DNA of 64,000 nucleotides, taken from assembly GCA_028287745.1 (NCBI GenBank), contig JAQBPB010000115.1, forward strand, positions 35,149-99,148, given 5' to 3'. Each line of letters starts with the position of its first letter. Positions within the stretch are counted from its first letter, which is position 1. Shown here one piece after another: positions 54,390 through 63,896 of this stretch. The notes beneath the pieces were generated by a model. It saw only the letters and a program-made list of their open reading frames with translations, was not told where the DNA came from and made no database searches. This stretch comes from Chloroflexota bacterium. Its GTDB lineage: Bacteria > Chloroflexota > Chloroflexia > Chloroheliales > Chloroheliaceae. A program made the translations under genes and the position numbers.

Positions 54390-55125
54390 AGACCTCTCGT
54401 GTTACTTGATCGGGGGTGCCCTCGAATACCAGCTTGCCGCCTTTAAACCCAATTACCCGGTCAGCGTATTCTTTAGCCAGGTCTAACTGGTGCAAGTTGA
54501 CCACGGTAGTTATGCCGTCTTCCCTGTTGATGCGCTTTAATATATCCAGCACAACAATAGAGGTTTCCGGGTCTAGGCTGGCGACCGGCTCATCGGCCAG
54601 CATTATGCTTGGTTCCTGGGTCAGGGCCCTGGCGATAGCGACGCGCTGCTGCTGCCCGCCCGATAACTGGTCGGCCCGGATATAAGCTTTCTCGGCGATA
54701 CCCAGGCGTTGTAGACTGGCCAGGGCCAGGTCGACATCTTTGCTGTTAAAAATAGGATAAATCAGGCCAAGACCGTTTTTGTAACCCAACCGGCCCATCA
54801 GGACGTTGCGCAGTACGGTCAACCGTTTGACCAGGTTAAACTGCTGGAAGATCATTGCCACATCCCGGCGTAAGTGTCTTAAGTCGTTGCCAGTAACTAT
54901 TTCCCCATTGATTTTTATAGTGCCAGAGGTAGGCTGCACCAGCCGGTTAATCGAACGAATAAAAGTAGATTTACCCGCCCCGGAAGAACCGATGATTGCC
55001 ACGAACTCACCTTTTTTAATGTCTACGTTAACATTATCCAGCGCCCGCAAGCCGTTAGGGTAAACTTTACTGAGCTGCCGGACCTCTATCTGGGTCGCGC
55101 CCGTTTCTATAGCTCCAGAACTCAT
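54370..55125 (-). CDS. phnC: Phosphonate/phosphite-type ABC transporter ATP-binding protein
   Basis: IGSSGAGKSTFIRSINRL; LSGGQQQRVAIARALTQEPSIMLADEPVASLDPETS. Confidence 0.92.
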   Translation of the reverse strand: MSSGAIETGATQIEVRQLSKVYPNGLRALDNVNVDIKKGEFVAIIGSSGAGKSTFIRSINRLVQPTSGTIKINGEIVTGNDLRHLRRDVAMIFQQFNLVKRLTVLRNVLMGRLGYKNGLGLIYPIFNSKDVDLALASLQRLGIAEKAYIRADQLSGGQQQRVAIARALTQEPSIMLADEPVASLDPETSIVVLDILKRINREDGITTVVNLHQLDLAKEYADRVIGFKGGKLVFEGTPDQVTREVYEKVYR

Positions 55126-55149
55126 TATTAGTGAATTACCTCTGTAATT

Positions 55150-55192
55150 ATAAGAAAAGAGTGAAAAGCCAGGTTTCCACTTTTCACTCTTC
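55150..55192 (-). terminator. Terminator downstream of phnD-like gene
   Basis: GAGTGAAAAG/CTTTTCACTC stem; minus-strand tail TCTTTTCTT. Confidence 0.7.
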
Positions 55193-55203
55193 GCTTTACA
55201 TTT

Positions 55204-56328
55204 TTATACGTTGAGCAGGTCCGGTTTTACGGTCTGGATTACTTTACGCAATCCTTCGTAAGAAGCATCGTTAACGGATGCCAGGCCGTCAATGGTAAAC
55301 AGGTCTTTGAGGTACTGTTTGCCATTGGGATCGTTCGAAAGCTTGATCATAGCATCGTAAATTTTCTTTACCTGAGCGGCGTTCAGGTCTTTGCGGACGA
55401 TCTGCGGGTCGGCCGGGATCAACTCGGTGGTGTAAATGATCTGGGTATCTTTCAAGACATTCGGATACTTGTCAGTTACTTCCTTGTTGGTGCGGGCATC
55501 ATCGTAGAAAGCACCGGCATCACAACCTTTTTCCTGAACGGCGATAGCAATCGCGCTCTGGTTGCTAATGTTGCGGACGGTGTAGTCGGAGCCTGCTTTA
55601 AGACCGGCGGCAGCCAGGGCACCACTCGGGTAGAGGTTGCTGGAAGCCGAAATGGCGTCACCTAAACAAACGGTCTTGCCTTTGAGGTCGGCCAGCGTTT
55701 TAATGCCGCTGTCGGTCCGGGCAACTACGAAAGCTTTGTAACCCAGGGTGTTGCGGCGGACGGAACCGGTGATCGGGTATACTCCAAATTTCTTGTTGGA
55801 GATAACATAATCCAGCGGGCCAACCCAGCCAATATCAATGTTTTTCGCGCCCATACCTTCGCCGACCGCGGCGTAGTTCTGTACGACAACGGCTTTGACA
55901 ATGTAGCCGGTTTCGGTGCTTATGAAGTTGGCGATTTTATCGGCCTGAGTCTGAATGACGTCACTCTGGCGGGACGGTACAAGGGCCATCACCAGATTCT
56001 TTTGCTCAGCTTCGGTGCCGGCTCCGGCCGGAATAACCAGCCCGGCAGCCGCGCCAACCACAGTTCCGCTCGGGGTAGTCGCGGCGGCGGTAGTCGCAGC
56101 GGCGGTAGTAGCGGAAGCGGCGGTAGTAGCAGCGGCGGCGGTGGCAGCAGCGGTAGTAGCGGAAGCGGCAGTTGTCGCAGCGCTGGTAGTAGCGGCGGTA
56201 GTAGCGGCAGCCGTCGTAGCAGCGGGGGCGGCTGGGGCCGTAGTACTGGTATTGTCACCGCAAGCAGCTAAAAGCGTTAACATCAGTGACATGACGGTTA
56301 ATACTGCTAACCGTTTCGCATAGCGCAT
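55204..56328 (-). CDS. phnD: Phosphate/phosphite/phosphonate ABC transporter substrate-binding lipoprotein
   Basis: Lipobox LLAAC; long Ala/Thr linker; VMALVPSRQSDVIQTQADKIANFISTETGY; IGWVGPLDYVI; KGKTVCLGDAISASSNLYPSGAL. Confidence 0.9.
   Translation of the reverse strand: MRYAKRLAVLTVMSLMLTLLAACGDNTSTTAPAAPAATTAAATTAATTSAATTAASATTAAATAAAATTAASATTAAATTAAATTPSGTVVGAAAGLVIPAGAGTEAEQKNLVMALVPSRQSDVIQTQADKIANFISTETGYIVKAVVVQNYAAVGEGMGAKNIDIGWVGPLDYVISNKKFGVYPITGSVRRNTLGYKAFVVARTDSGIKTLADLKGKTVCLGDAISASSNLYPSGALAAAGLKAGSDYTVRNISNQSAIAIAVQEKGCDAGAFYDDARTNKEVTDKYPNVLKDTQIIYTTELIPADPQIVRKDLNAAQVKKIYDAMIKLSNDPNGKQYLKDLFTIDGLASVNDASYEGLRKVIQTVKPDLLNV
56075..56240. repeat. Imperfect GCN/ACN trinucleotide-type repeat encoding Ala/Thr linker
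   Basis: Repeated gcggtagtcgcagcggcggtagtagcggaagcggcggtagtagc; encodes AATTAAATTAATTSAATTAASATTAAA. Confidence 0.85.
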
Positions 56329-56549
56329 AAAATGCTCCTTTTCTGACAGAACTTATTGTCAGACTAAATTTTCCATGCCTGTAGCCGTAAATGACAACTA
56401 AACCCTAAAAAAGGCTTAGCTAATTCTAATCTCTCCTGTGAGATAAAATTTATTATATCATGAACAAAAAAGAAAATTTCAATACCTTATAATCATTATA
56501 ATCATTAAATTTTGCTCTTAAATTCGCCTGGACCATAAAACCGACCTGC

Positions 56550-57656
56550 TCAACTGGGCTGCACCGGCAAAATAACCCTTTTAAGGGCTTTCACCAGTCG
56601 TTCCCACTCCGCCCGGGGCCGGGTAGCCACCCTTATATAACCCGGTAGGCCAAATGAGGTGCAGTCCCGCACCAGCAGTTTTTCCTCTAAAAGTCTTCGC
56701 CGGGTTTCCCTGGCATCTCCCACCTTTACCAGGCCGTAATGGGTATCAGACGGAATAAATTCCAGGCCAGCCCTTTCTATAGCGGTAAAGAATTCCGCTC
56801 GCTCGGCTTTCAGGGCGGCTAGCGTCCGGTGTAAATAGGCCTGGTCCTGTAGGGCGGCCGCGCCAACGACCTGGGCCGGGGCGCTCACGTTCCAGGAAGG
56901 CAGTTGACTGGCGATTAAAACCAGGGCCGGGGCGTTTGAAGCGGCATATCCCAATCGTAAACCGGCCAGGGCATAATCTTTGGTCAGGGAACGCAAGACC
57001 ACCAGACCGGCCGGGTCTTCCTCGGCAATAAAATCTAGTCCGGAAAATGGCGAATTTCCCACGACAAAGCGCTGGTAGGCTTCGTCCAGGACCAGTGTTA
57101 TCCGGTTTACCCGGCAAAATGCTTCTAACCGGCGCAGTTGCGGTTCCGGCAAAATATAGCCGGTCGGGTTATTCGGGTTGCAGAACCAGAGCAGGTCCGG
57201 TGCCTCTTCTTCCAGCCAGTTTAAGAGGGCTGTCAGGTCCGGTCTAAATTGTGCGCTGGCCTGGGACCGGAATTCCACCACCCTGGCCCCGGCCACCTGG
57301 CTGGCCTGGCGATATTCGCCAAAAGTAGGCCCTACAATCGCCGCTTTGCTGCCTGGCCTTAAAAAGGCCCGGGCGGTTGCCCAGATTAGTTCGGCCGTAC
57401 CGTTACCGCAGAGTATCTCGTTTAAGCTCAAAGCGGCGTCCGGTATATCATAAGTAAGAATGGCCCGGCGCAGGTCCAGGCACTCGCGGTCCGGGTAGCG
57501 CTCGATATTGATCGTTATCAGGGCCGCTCTTGCCAGCGGCGAGGGACCGTAGGGATTGGAGTTTACGCTAAAGTCGATAATTTCGGCCGGGGCCAGGCCC
57601 AGCTTTTCCAGTTCGGAAAAATCCAGCGCCCCGTGGACCACGCTTTTATTTCCCAT
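56550..57656 (-). CDS. Threonine-phosphate decarboxylase-like / histidinol-phosphate aminotransferase-family protein of the cobalamin cluster
   Basis: DFSVNSNPYGPSPLARAAL; FCNPNNPTGYILP; VLRSLTKDYALAGLRLGYAAS; next to cbiB and cobQ. Confidence 0.85.
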   Translation of the reverse strand: MGNKSVVHGALDFSELEKLGLAPAEIIDFSVNSNPYGPSPLARAALITINIERYPDRECLDLRRAILTYDIPDAALSLNEILCGNGTAELIWATARAFLRPGSKAAIVGPTFGEYRQASQVAGARVVEFRSQASAQFRPDLTALLNWLEEEAPDLLWFCNPNNPTGYILPEPQLRRLEAFCRVNRITLVLDEAYQRFVVGNSPFSGLDFIAEEDPAGLVVLRSLTKDYALAGLRLGYAASNAPALVLIASQLPSWNVSAPAQVVGAAALQDQAYLHRTLAALKAERAEFFTAIERAGLEFIPSDTHYGLVKVGDARETRRRLLEEKLLVRDCTSFGLPGYIRVATRPRAEWERLVKALKRVILPVQPS

Positions 57657-58620
57657 TGGTTTTGCACTTTCTGCTCCTGCCACCGCCCAGGACAACTAGC
57701 CCGGCTGCGCAAAAACCGACCAGCCAGACCATTCTTTCAGCTTTTTTCATTACTACCGGGGTTATCGGTTCGAGTGGTTGGCCCAGGCTGTAATGGCCGG
57801 TCTTTTCCAGTTGGACCCGTAGCGCGCCTGCTGCGGCGGCCATCGGGTGCCCGGCGTTTGGGCTGGCGGTTTTACCGGCGTCCGTCCGCCAGGTCCGCCA
57901 GGCGCACTTCATATCGCCACCGTAAAAGGGGGCCAGCCCGATGATTAACAACGCGGTCAGCCGGGCCGGAATAAGGTTGAGAAGGTCGTCCAGGCGGGCC
58001 GCCGCTTTGCCCAGGTATTCGTACTTACCCCGGTAGCCGATCATCGAGTCGAAAGTGTTATACAGCCGGTATGCCGCCGCGCCCGGCAGCCCCAGCAGCG
58101 TGTAATAAAAAAGAGGCGCTACAACCGAGTCGCTTAGATTTTCGGCCAGGGACTCGACCGCCGCCGCCGCAACCAGTCCGGCGCTAAGTCCGGAGCGGTC
58201 CCGGCTGACCAGGCTTTTAAGGGCTTCCCTGGCGCCGGGTAAATCCTGTTCTTCCAGCCGTAACCGTACATCCTGCCCGGCCCTGACCAGCATTCGCAAG
58301 GCGAAAAAGGGTTTAAGCAAGGCTCCTTCGGACAGAGTAGCGGCCAGCCTGACCGGTCCGGTATGTCTCTCGCTATCTTGGCCCCACCTGACCAGTTTAT
58401 GCAGGCCCAGTGCCGGTAAAACCCCACAAGGGGTTGCTGTTACCAGCATTGCCGCGCCATAAAATAGCTGGGCGGCTTTACCGGAGGGCGCTGTATTTTC
58501 CAGGCGCCTGATTAACTTGCCGTACCAGACTACCGGGTGGTACGGCGCGGGTGGTTCGCCTATTTGATCAAAGGCCAGCGCGGCCGCCAGGACCGCCAGC
58601 CGTTCTTTTCGATTACTCAA
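57646..58620 (-). CDS. cbiB: Adenosylcobinamide-phosphate synthase
   Basis: ALAFDQIGEPPAPYHPVVWYGKLIRRLE; LVSRDRSGLSAGLVAAAAVESLAENLSDSVVAPLFYYTLLGLPGAAAYRLYNTFDSMIGYR. Confidence 0.94.
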   Translation of the reverse strand: MSNRKERLAVLAAALAFDQIGEPPAPYHPVVWYGKLIRRLENTAPSGKAAQLFYGAAMLVTATPCGVLPALGLHKLVRWGQDSERHTGPVRLAATLSEGALLKPFFALRMLVRAGQDVRLRLEEQDLPGAREALKSLVSRDRSGLSAGLVAAAAVESLAENLSDSVVAPLFYYTLLGLPGAAAYRLYNTFDSMIGYRGKYEYLGKAAARLDDLLNLIPARLTALLIIGLAPFYGGDMKCAWRTWRTDAGKTASPNAGHPMAAAAGALRVQLEKTGHYSLGQPLEPITPVVMKKAERMVWLVGFCAAGLVVLGGGRSRKCKTNGK

Positions 58621-58648
58621 TTATCTATCCTGCCAGGTTAGTTTTCTT

Positions 58649-60046
58649 CTAGATTTGCCAGCCGGAAGCCGGTATCAGGCTTGCCACATTTTCAATATGC
58701 CGGTCCACTACTTCCGGCCACCACCCTGCGACCGGCTGGCCCTGCCAGCCCAGCCTGCTTAAAAAATACTCCATGAAATCGCCATTTTCAAACAGCCCGT
58801 GTAAATAGGCGCCGCTCAGGTGGTCCTGCTGCCAGCCTAAATCCTCCGGCAGGAAGGGTCCGGCACCCGGCCCGGCCAGGGTCTTTCCATGGTGAATCTC
58901 ATATCCGCGCAGCCGTTTATTTTGCCAGTTTAACTCGCGCTGGCGGGTATTCTTCTCCGGCATTAGTTCGGTCGTTACGTCTAATAAACCCAGACCTGCA
59001 ATATTACCGCTCTCAAGGTTTGCGGGGTCGGCGATAAAGTGGCCCAGCATTTGTAACCCACCGCAAATACCCAGGATTTCAGTGCCACTCGCGGCGGCCT
59101 TTTTGATTTCTCCGGCCAGTCCGGTGGCTTGCAGGTAACGCAAGCTTTCGGCGGTATTCTTGCTGCCCGGTAAAATAACGGCCTGAAAACGGTCCAGGCG
59201 CTCGAAATCTCTGACCGGGACCAGGTTCACCCCCGGTTGATGGAACAAAGGGTCAAATTCATCCAGGTTGCTGGCATAGGGGTAAACCACTAAAGCCAGG
59301 TTAATCTCGCCCGGCCGGAAATTCGCCCGGTGGAAAAACGAGTCTTCTTCCGGCAGGGCGTGGCGGGTGTAGGGCAGCAGGCTGACCGTGGGGATGCCGG
59401 TTTTCTCCTGCAACCAGGCGGTCGCGTTGCCCAGCAGGGTAGGGTCACCCCGGAACTTGTTCAACACAAAGCCCTTGATTAGGGCCTGTTCGGCCGGTTC
59501 CAGGCAGGCCCAGGTCCCCAGGAGATGGGCGAACGCGCCGCCCCGGTCAATATCGGCTACCAGGTAAACTTCGGCCTGGCATTCCAGGGCGACCCGCATA
59601 TTTACAATGTCGCTGTCCCGCAGGTTAATTTCCGCCGGACTGCCCGCTCCCTCGATCACTATCTGGTCGTAATCAGCCATTAAGCTGTGGAGCGAGTCCC
59701 GGACGGACGGCCACAGGAACTGCTTGCGTTCCAGCCAGGGTTTTCGGCTGATTTCGGCATCATAGCGGCCAAGCACAATCACCTGGCTGTAAGTATCGGC
59801 GCTGGGCTTAAGCAGCACCGGGTTCATACGGGCCTGGGGCACTGTTCGGGCCGCCTGGGCTTGCAGGTACTGGGCGCGGCCTATTTCCAGGCCGTCCGGT
59901 GTTATCGCGGCGTTATTGCTCATGTTTTGGGCCTTAAACGGCGCAACCTTCACACCCCGGTTGGCAAAATGGCGGCACAGGGCAGTCACCAGAAAGGATT
60001 TACCGGCGTCACTGGTGCATCCCATTATCATTATAGGAGGGTTCAT
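58649..60046 (-). CDS. cobQ: Cobyric acid synthase
   Basis: IMGCTSDAGKSFLVTALCRHFANRGVKVAPFKAQNMSNNAAIT; VIEGAGSPAEINLRDSDIVNM; ILGICGGLQMLG. Confidence 0.96.
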   Translation of the reverse strand: MNPPIMIMGCTSDAGKSFLVTALCRHFANRGVKVAPFKAQNMSNNAAITPDGLEIGRAQYLQAQAARTVPQARMNPVLLKPSADTYSQVIVLGRYDAEISRKPWLERKQFLWPSVRDSLHSLMADYDQIVIEGAGSPAEINLRDSDIVNMRVALECQAEVYLVADIDRGGAFAHLLGTWACLEPAEQALIKGFVLNKFRGDPTLLGNATAWLQEKTGIPTVSLLPYTRHALPEEDSFFHRANFRPGEINLALVVYPYASNLDEFDPLFHQPGVNLVPVRDFERLDRFQAVILPGSKNTAESLRYLQATGLAGEIKKAAASGTEILGICGGLQMLGHFIADPANLESGNIAGLGLLDVTTELMPEKNTRQRELNWQNKRLRGYEIHHGKTLAGPGAGPFLPEDLGWQQDHLSGAYLHGLFENGDFMEYFLSRLGWQGQPVAGWWPEVVDRHIENVASLIPASGWQI

Positions 60047-60405
60047 CTAATTTCTATCTACCATATTTCACGGAAAAATTCATGGAAAAGCGGCCACATA
60101 AGCCGGTTAAAAGCCTTCAGGGCTGGCCGGTTGGCGTTCATTCCGGCCTCATCCCACCCTGGTTTATAAACTCCCGGTAAGCGAGTGAGTGCCGGGTACT
60201 TACGGCAGGTCAACCCATACCCGTTCCGGCCAGAATAGTTTTACCCGTTGCACAACCTCTTTATTATTTGAACCTCCGTATGTTAGCATACTAAGGGGCC
60301 TGTTACCTTACTTTCTTGCCTGTAAATTTTGGCATCCCGGACTTTGAACCGTCTGCAACATTGACCTTTCGCCATAATAACTTTACATAACTTTATGAGA
60401 GAAAC

Positions 60406-62196
60406 ATGTTAATCGTTATACTACTCTGGGTCTATGCGCTGGTCTTATCTTACCTGGCAGGACTGGCGGGTATCCGGTTTTTAACCTGGCGCTTGAAGCC
60501 GGTTAATTTTCAATTTCCGGCTCTGCCGCTTACCTGCCTGGTAGGTCTTGCCCTGATTTCTTTTGGCCTCCAATATTTTACCTTCTTTACCGGAATAGGG
60601 GCCTTCGTACACCTGGCGGTAGTTGCTTTAGCCAGTATTTTTACTATTACTAATTTTAGATTTCTAGGCCAGGCCAATCAAGTCTATCTTGCCCGGTTTT
60701 CCACTATAAGTAAGCCAGTATTTTTACTTTTCTTCCTGACCTTTAGCATTACCCTTATTCGCGCTACCGACGCACCCACAAATTATGACTCCGGGCTTTA
60801 TCACCTCCAGGCTATAAAATGGCTGGAACAGTACCCGGTTGTACCCGGTTTAGGCAACCTTCACGGTCGTTTAGCCTTTAACTCTTTGTGGTTCTTACCT
60901 TCGGCCTTTTTCTCCCCGGCTTATGCCGGTCTGGCACCGGTAAGTATCCTTAACAGCTTTTGCTTCCTGTTGACTATGGCTTTTTTCCTCTCCGGGTTTA
61001 TTAAGACAACAGGCACAAGGTCTTTCCTTGGCACCCTGGCAAGGTTGCTTCTTTTTGGGTTAATTGGCCTGGGTATAGCTGGTAATTCCTATTCGCAGCT
61101 TTCTTCCCCTGGCACAGACCTGCTGGCACTTTTGCTAATCCCGCTAATTCTGGTCCTGGCCCTGGATACGGTCGAGGATTGGGAAAGGGGATTGTCCAAT
61201 TTAACAACCTGGGTAATTTTAGTGCTTTCCATCTTTTTAGTCCTGGGAAAGCTTTCTACTTTACCCATTTTGTTTGTGCCCTTTTACTTTCTATTAAGAG
61301 CTTACCAACCAGGCTTCGCCAGGCTATTTCTCCTGGTTTCAGGCTTAACATTCTGGTCACTACCCTATTTCGTTCGAAATATTATTCTTTCGGGTTACCT
61401 GGTCTATCCCTTTCCGGGACTTGACTTGTTTAATTTCGATTGGAAAATCCCCCTGGCGGAAGTTATTAGTGAAAAGAACTGGATAGAAAGTTGGGCCAGG
61501 ATTCCGGCCAGAGACCAGGCTGAAGTACTTAGTTTACCTTTTGGTGAGTGGGCGCAAGTCTGGTTCACCAACCAATCTGTGCTGAATAAGTTTTTGCTTA
61601 TTAGTCTTGTCGCCCTGACCGTTTTTCACCTGGCGCGTTTTCTCTTTAGCTACAGCAGGAAAACCACTGTTTTGAACAGTTACAGACCTTTCTGGTACCT
61701 GTATCTTGTGATGTATTTAAGCGTTATTTACTGGTTCCAGACTGCGCCGGACTTCCGGTTTGGCTATGGCTTTCTTATTTCCTTACTTATCTTACTGATT
61801 TTGCCAGTTGCGAAAATTAATCCGGCATTTCTCTCTAAAATCAGGCTTAAACCGGCCTTCCTGCTGGGCCTGGTAACCTGGCAAGTACTGTTTCTTGCCC
61901 TGACTTTGGTTTTAAGACCGCTCCAGGACGTACTTACTGTGCCTTATGGCCCGGAGGTTGTCGCGCTAAAATCTAGCGTTGTGCGGGAAATTACCGTTTA
62001 TTTTCCGGCTACGGGCGATCAATGCTGGAATAGTGCTATACCCTGTACGCCTTATTACCGGGCAGGATTGGGCCTGCGGGACGGTACGCTGTCCAGTGGC
62101 TTTACCGCTTACTGTAAAGCTTCCAATTGTATCGTGCCGCCCGGCGCACAGCCGGATATTCCAGATACCTCTACCTGGCCCCACTATCTAAAGTAA
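60406..62196 (+). CDS. Polytopic membrane protein resembling LIC_10190-type family (tentative)
   Basis: Multiple TM helices; TDAPTNYDSGLYHLQAIKWLEQYPVVPGLGNLHGRLAFNSLWFLPSAFF. Confidence 0.65.
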   Translation: MLIVILLWVYALVLSYLAGLAGIRFLTWRLKPVNFQFPALPLTCLVGLALISFGLQYFTFFTGIGAFVHLAVVALASIFTITNFRFLGQANQVYLARFSTISKPVFLLFFLTFSITLIRATDAPTNYDSGLYHLQAIKWLEQYPVVPGLGNLHGRLAFNSLWFLPSAFFSPAYAGLAPVSILNSFCFLLTMAFFLSGFIKTTGTRSFLGTLARLLLFGLIGLGIAGNSYSQLSSPGTDLLALLLIPLILVLALDTVEDWERGLSNLTTWVILVLSIFLVLGKLSTLPILFVPFYFLLRAYQPGFARLFLLVSGLTFWSLPYFVRNIILSGYLVYPFPGLDLFNFDWKIPLAEVISEKNWIESWARIPARDQAEVLSLPFGEWAQVWFTNQSVLNKFLLISLVALTVFHLARFLFSYSRKTTVLNSYRPFWYLYLVMYLSVIYWFQTAPDFRFGYGFLISLLILLILPVAKINPAFLSKIRLKPAFLLGLVTWQVLFLALTLVLRPLQDVLTVPYGPEVVALKSSVVREITVYFPATGDQCWNSAIPCTPYYRAGLGLRDGTLSSGFTAYCKASNCIVPPGAQPDIPDTSTWPHYLK

Positions 62197-62232
62197 AAAC
62201 GGGCCAGCCTTTTGCAAGGTGGCCCGTTTCGT
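62197..62232 (+). terminator. Terminator between convergent genes
   Basis: AAACGGGCCA-GCCTTTTGCAAGG-TGGCCCGTTT. Confidence 0.7.
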
Positions 62233-62250
62233 GGGTAATACAGGATACCG

Positions 62251-62949
62251 TTATACCGGCAAGCTTCCGGAAACCTTGGGTAAAGGTTTTTTCCTGGGAT
62301 CTTCTACCCGGAAGGTCCAGAAGCCCAGTTCAACCGACGGTCCAAGAGCAAAGGCGATAAACAGGGTTCCCAGGCCCATTGGCCCGCCGAGGAGCCACCC
62401 GACCAGGCAGACACTGATTTCGATAATCGTCCGGCATACCGCTACTCGCCAGCCGGTCTTCCGGCTAAGTCCCAGCATAAATCCATCCCGCGGCCCTGAA
62501 CCCATCCCGGCTTTGATATATAGCCCTGAACCCATCCCAATTACCAGCGCGCCACCTATCAGAAGCAGCACCTGTGCCCAAAGGCCCCAGGAAGTAACTG
62601 CCGGTACCCAGTTCCAGTTCAAGAGTTGGTCTGCCCAGAAACCGATCATCAACATATTCATGATCGTAGCCAGGCCAGGTTTGATTCCCAGAAAAAAGCC
62701 TATTCCAATTATTACCAGTCCGGTTACCTGGCTGCTCTGTCCGAATGTTAGCGGGGTATGGAGGCTTAAGCCCCAATGAAACACGTCCCATGAGACAAAC
62801 CCGATGTTTGCTTTGACAACCATGATCGAGCCATAGGCAAACAAAAAGAGACCGAGATTTAGAATGAGAAATCGAAAAGCAAAATCCTGCGGGTTCTTCC
62901 AGCCTGGTGAAAGCACAAAGTTTTTCAAAATACCTGTAATCCTGCACAT
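62251..62949 (-). CDS. YczE/YitT-like membrane protein
   Basis: FLILNLGLFLFAYGSIMVVKANIGFVSWDVFHWGLSL; IKAGMGSGPRDGFMLGLSRKTGW. Confidence 0.75.
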   Translation of the reverse strand: MCRITGILKNFVLSPGWKNPQDFAFRFLILNLGLFLFAYGSIMVVKANIGFVSWDVFHWGLSLHTPLTFGQSSQVTGLVIIGIGFFLGIKPGLATIMNMLMIGFWADQLLNWNWVPAVTSWGLWAQVLLLIGGALVIGMGSGLYIKAGMGSGPRDGFMLGLSRKTGWRVAVCRTIIEISVCLVGWLLGGPMGLGTLFIAFALGPSVELGFWTFRVEDPRKKPLPKVSGSLPV

Positions 62950-63330
62950 ACAACAAATAATTCAATAGGCCCTGGGATACATGATAGCAGACCAGGGTGA
63001 GGGACTTATAGGCAAAAATGCTTATTAGGAAAGTTATTCAGGGCCAGTAGTACCTGTAATAAATATCTTGAAAAGAAAATCTTATTAGGATAAAAGTAAA
63101 TCAAAACTACTTTTAGATATGATGTCTACATATTTAGTTATAACCTTCTCATTTACGCTAAATTTAAAGGAATGTTGGCCGGAATTTTGCCAAATATTGA
63201 ACCTGAGAAATAGCATAGCTGGTAGCTCATGGAATTGCAGCTTCTTGGCAGCGCTGTTTGGAGTGACTAAAGCCGGTTACTTCCAGGACCCGGTTATTCT
63301 CGGCTTTTATGGATTAGAAAGGAAGAATCT

Positions 63331-63564
63331 ATGGAAACTAACAGCAAGGCAGCAAACCCGATTATTGACCTGGTGACAATTGTCCTGACCCTTGTTTCAA
63401 TTGTCTTATCCCAGATTTTGTTCTATTCGGGTAAAAAGGAACTTGGGATTTTTATTGGCCTGTGGCCGCCGACCTTTGTAGCCCTGGGAACCTTGTTCAA
63501 ACAAACTTATGGCAAACCGGGTGAGTCGCCTGATCTGCCTATGAAGAACATGGGTAACTCCTAA
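63331..63564 (+). CDS. Small two-TM hypothetical protein
   Basis: AGAAAGGAAG SD; PIIDLVTIVLTLVSIVLSQILFYS and LGIFIGLWPPTFVALGTLF. Confidence 0.5.
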   Translation: METNSKAANPIIDLVTIVLTLVSIVLSQILFYSGKKELGIFIGLWPPTFVALGTLFKQTYGKPGESPDLPMKNMGNS

Positions 63565-63651
63565 TCTCCGGCCTGCAAAACCCTGGAAGGGTAAAAGGGA
63601 TTGCAGCACCGGCAAGAGTTCGCCTTAACCGGCCTTGAGTAACGATAATAA

Positions 63652-63692
63652 GTGGCAGGGTATAGCAATATGCCCTGTCATTTATTGTTTAT
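63652..63692 (+). terminator. Candidate terminator after small membrane protein
   Basis: GGCAGGGTATAGCAATATGCCCTGTC followed by ATTTATTGTTT. Confidence 0.55.
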
Positions 63693-63896
63693 AAACTTCT
63701 TATGAAGTAGGGCCGGTCAGAAAGTAATGCTTTACATAAGATATCAAAAAGGGAAGTAATGGAAGAATTTAGGAGAGGGAAAGTTTAAAGCTAATATGAA
63801 TGTTGCGAATGATATTAGAAAGTAATTTATGAAGAGAGGAATTGGAATGGGAGAAAAAATATTATTCTATTACATAAAATGTTATGAAAAGAAAAA

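Noticed and set aside
60050-60400. Cobalamin riboswitch upstream of cobQ
   Set aside because: Minus strand has GACCTGCC resembling the 3' part of a B12 box and a CCCGG/CCGGG hairpin, but the rest of the conserved core is not recognisable. An Infernal scan with the Rfam cobalamin model would decide.
63119-63376. 85-aa plus-strand ORF before the small membrane protein
   Set aside because: No SD or domain signal, overlaps the better-supported ORF at 63331; likely chance ORF.
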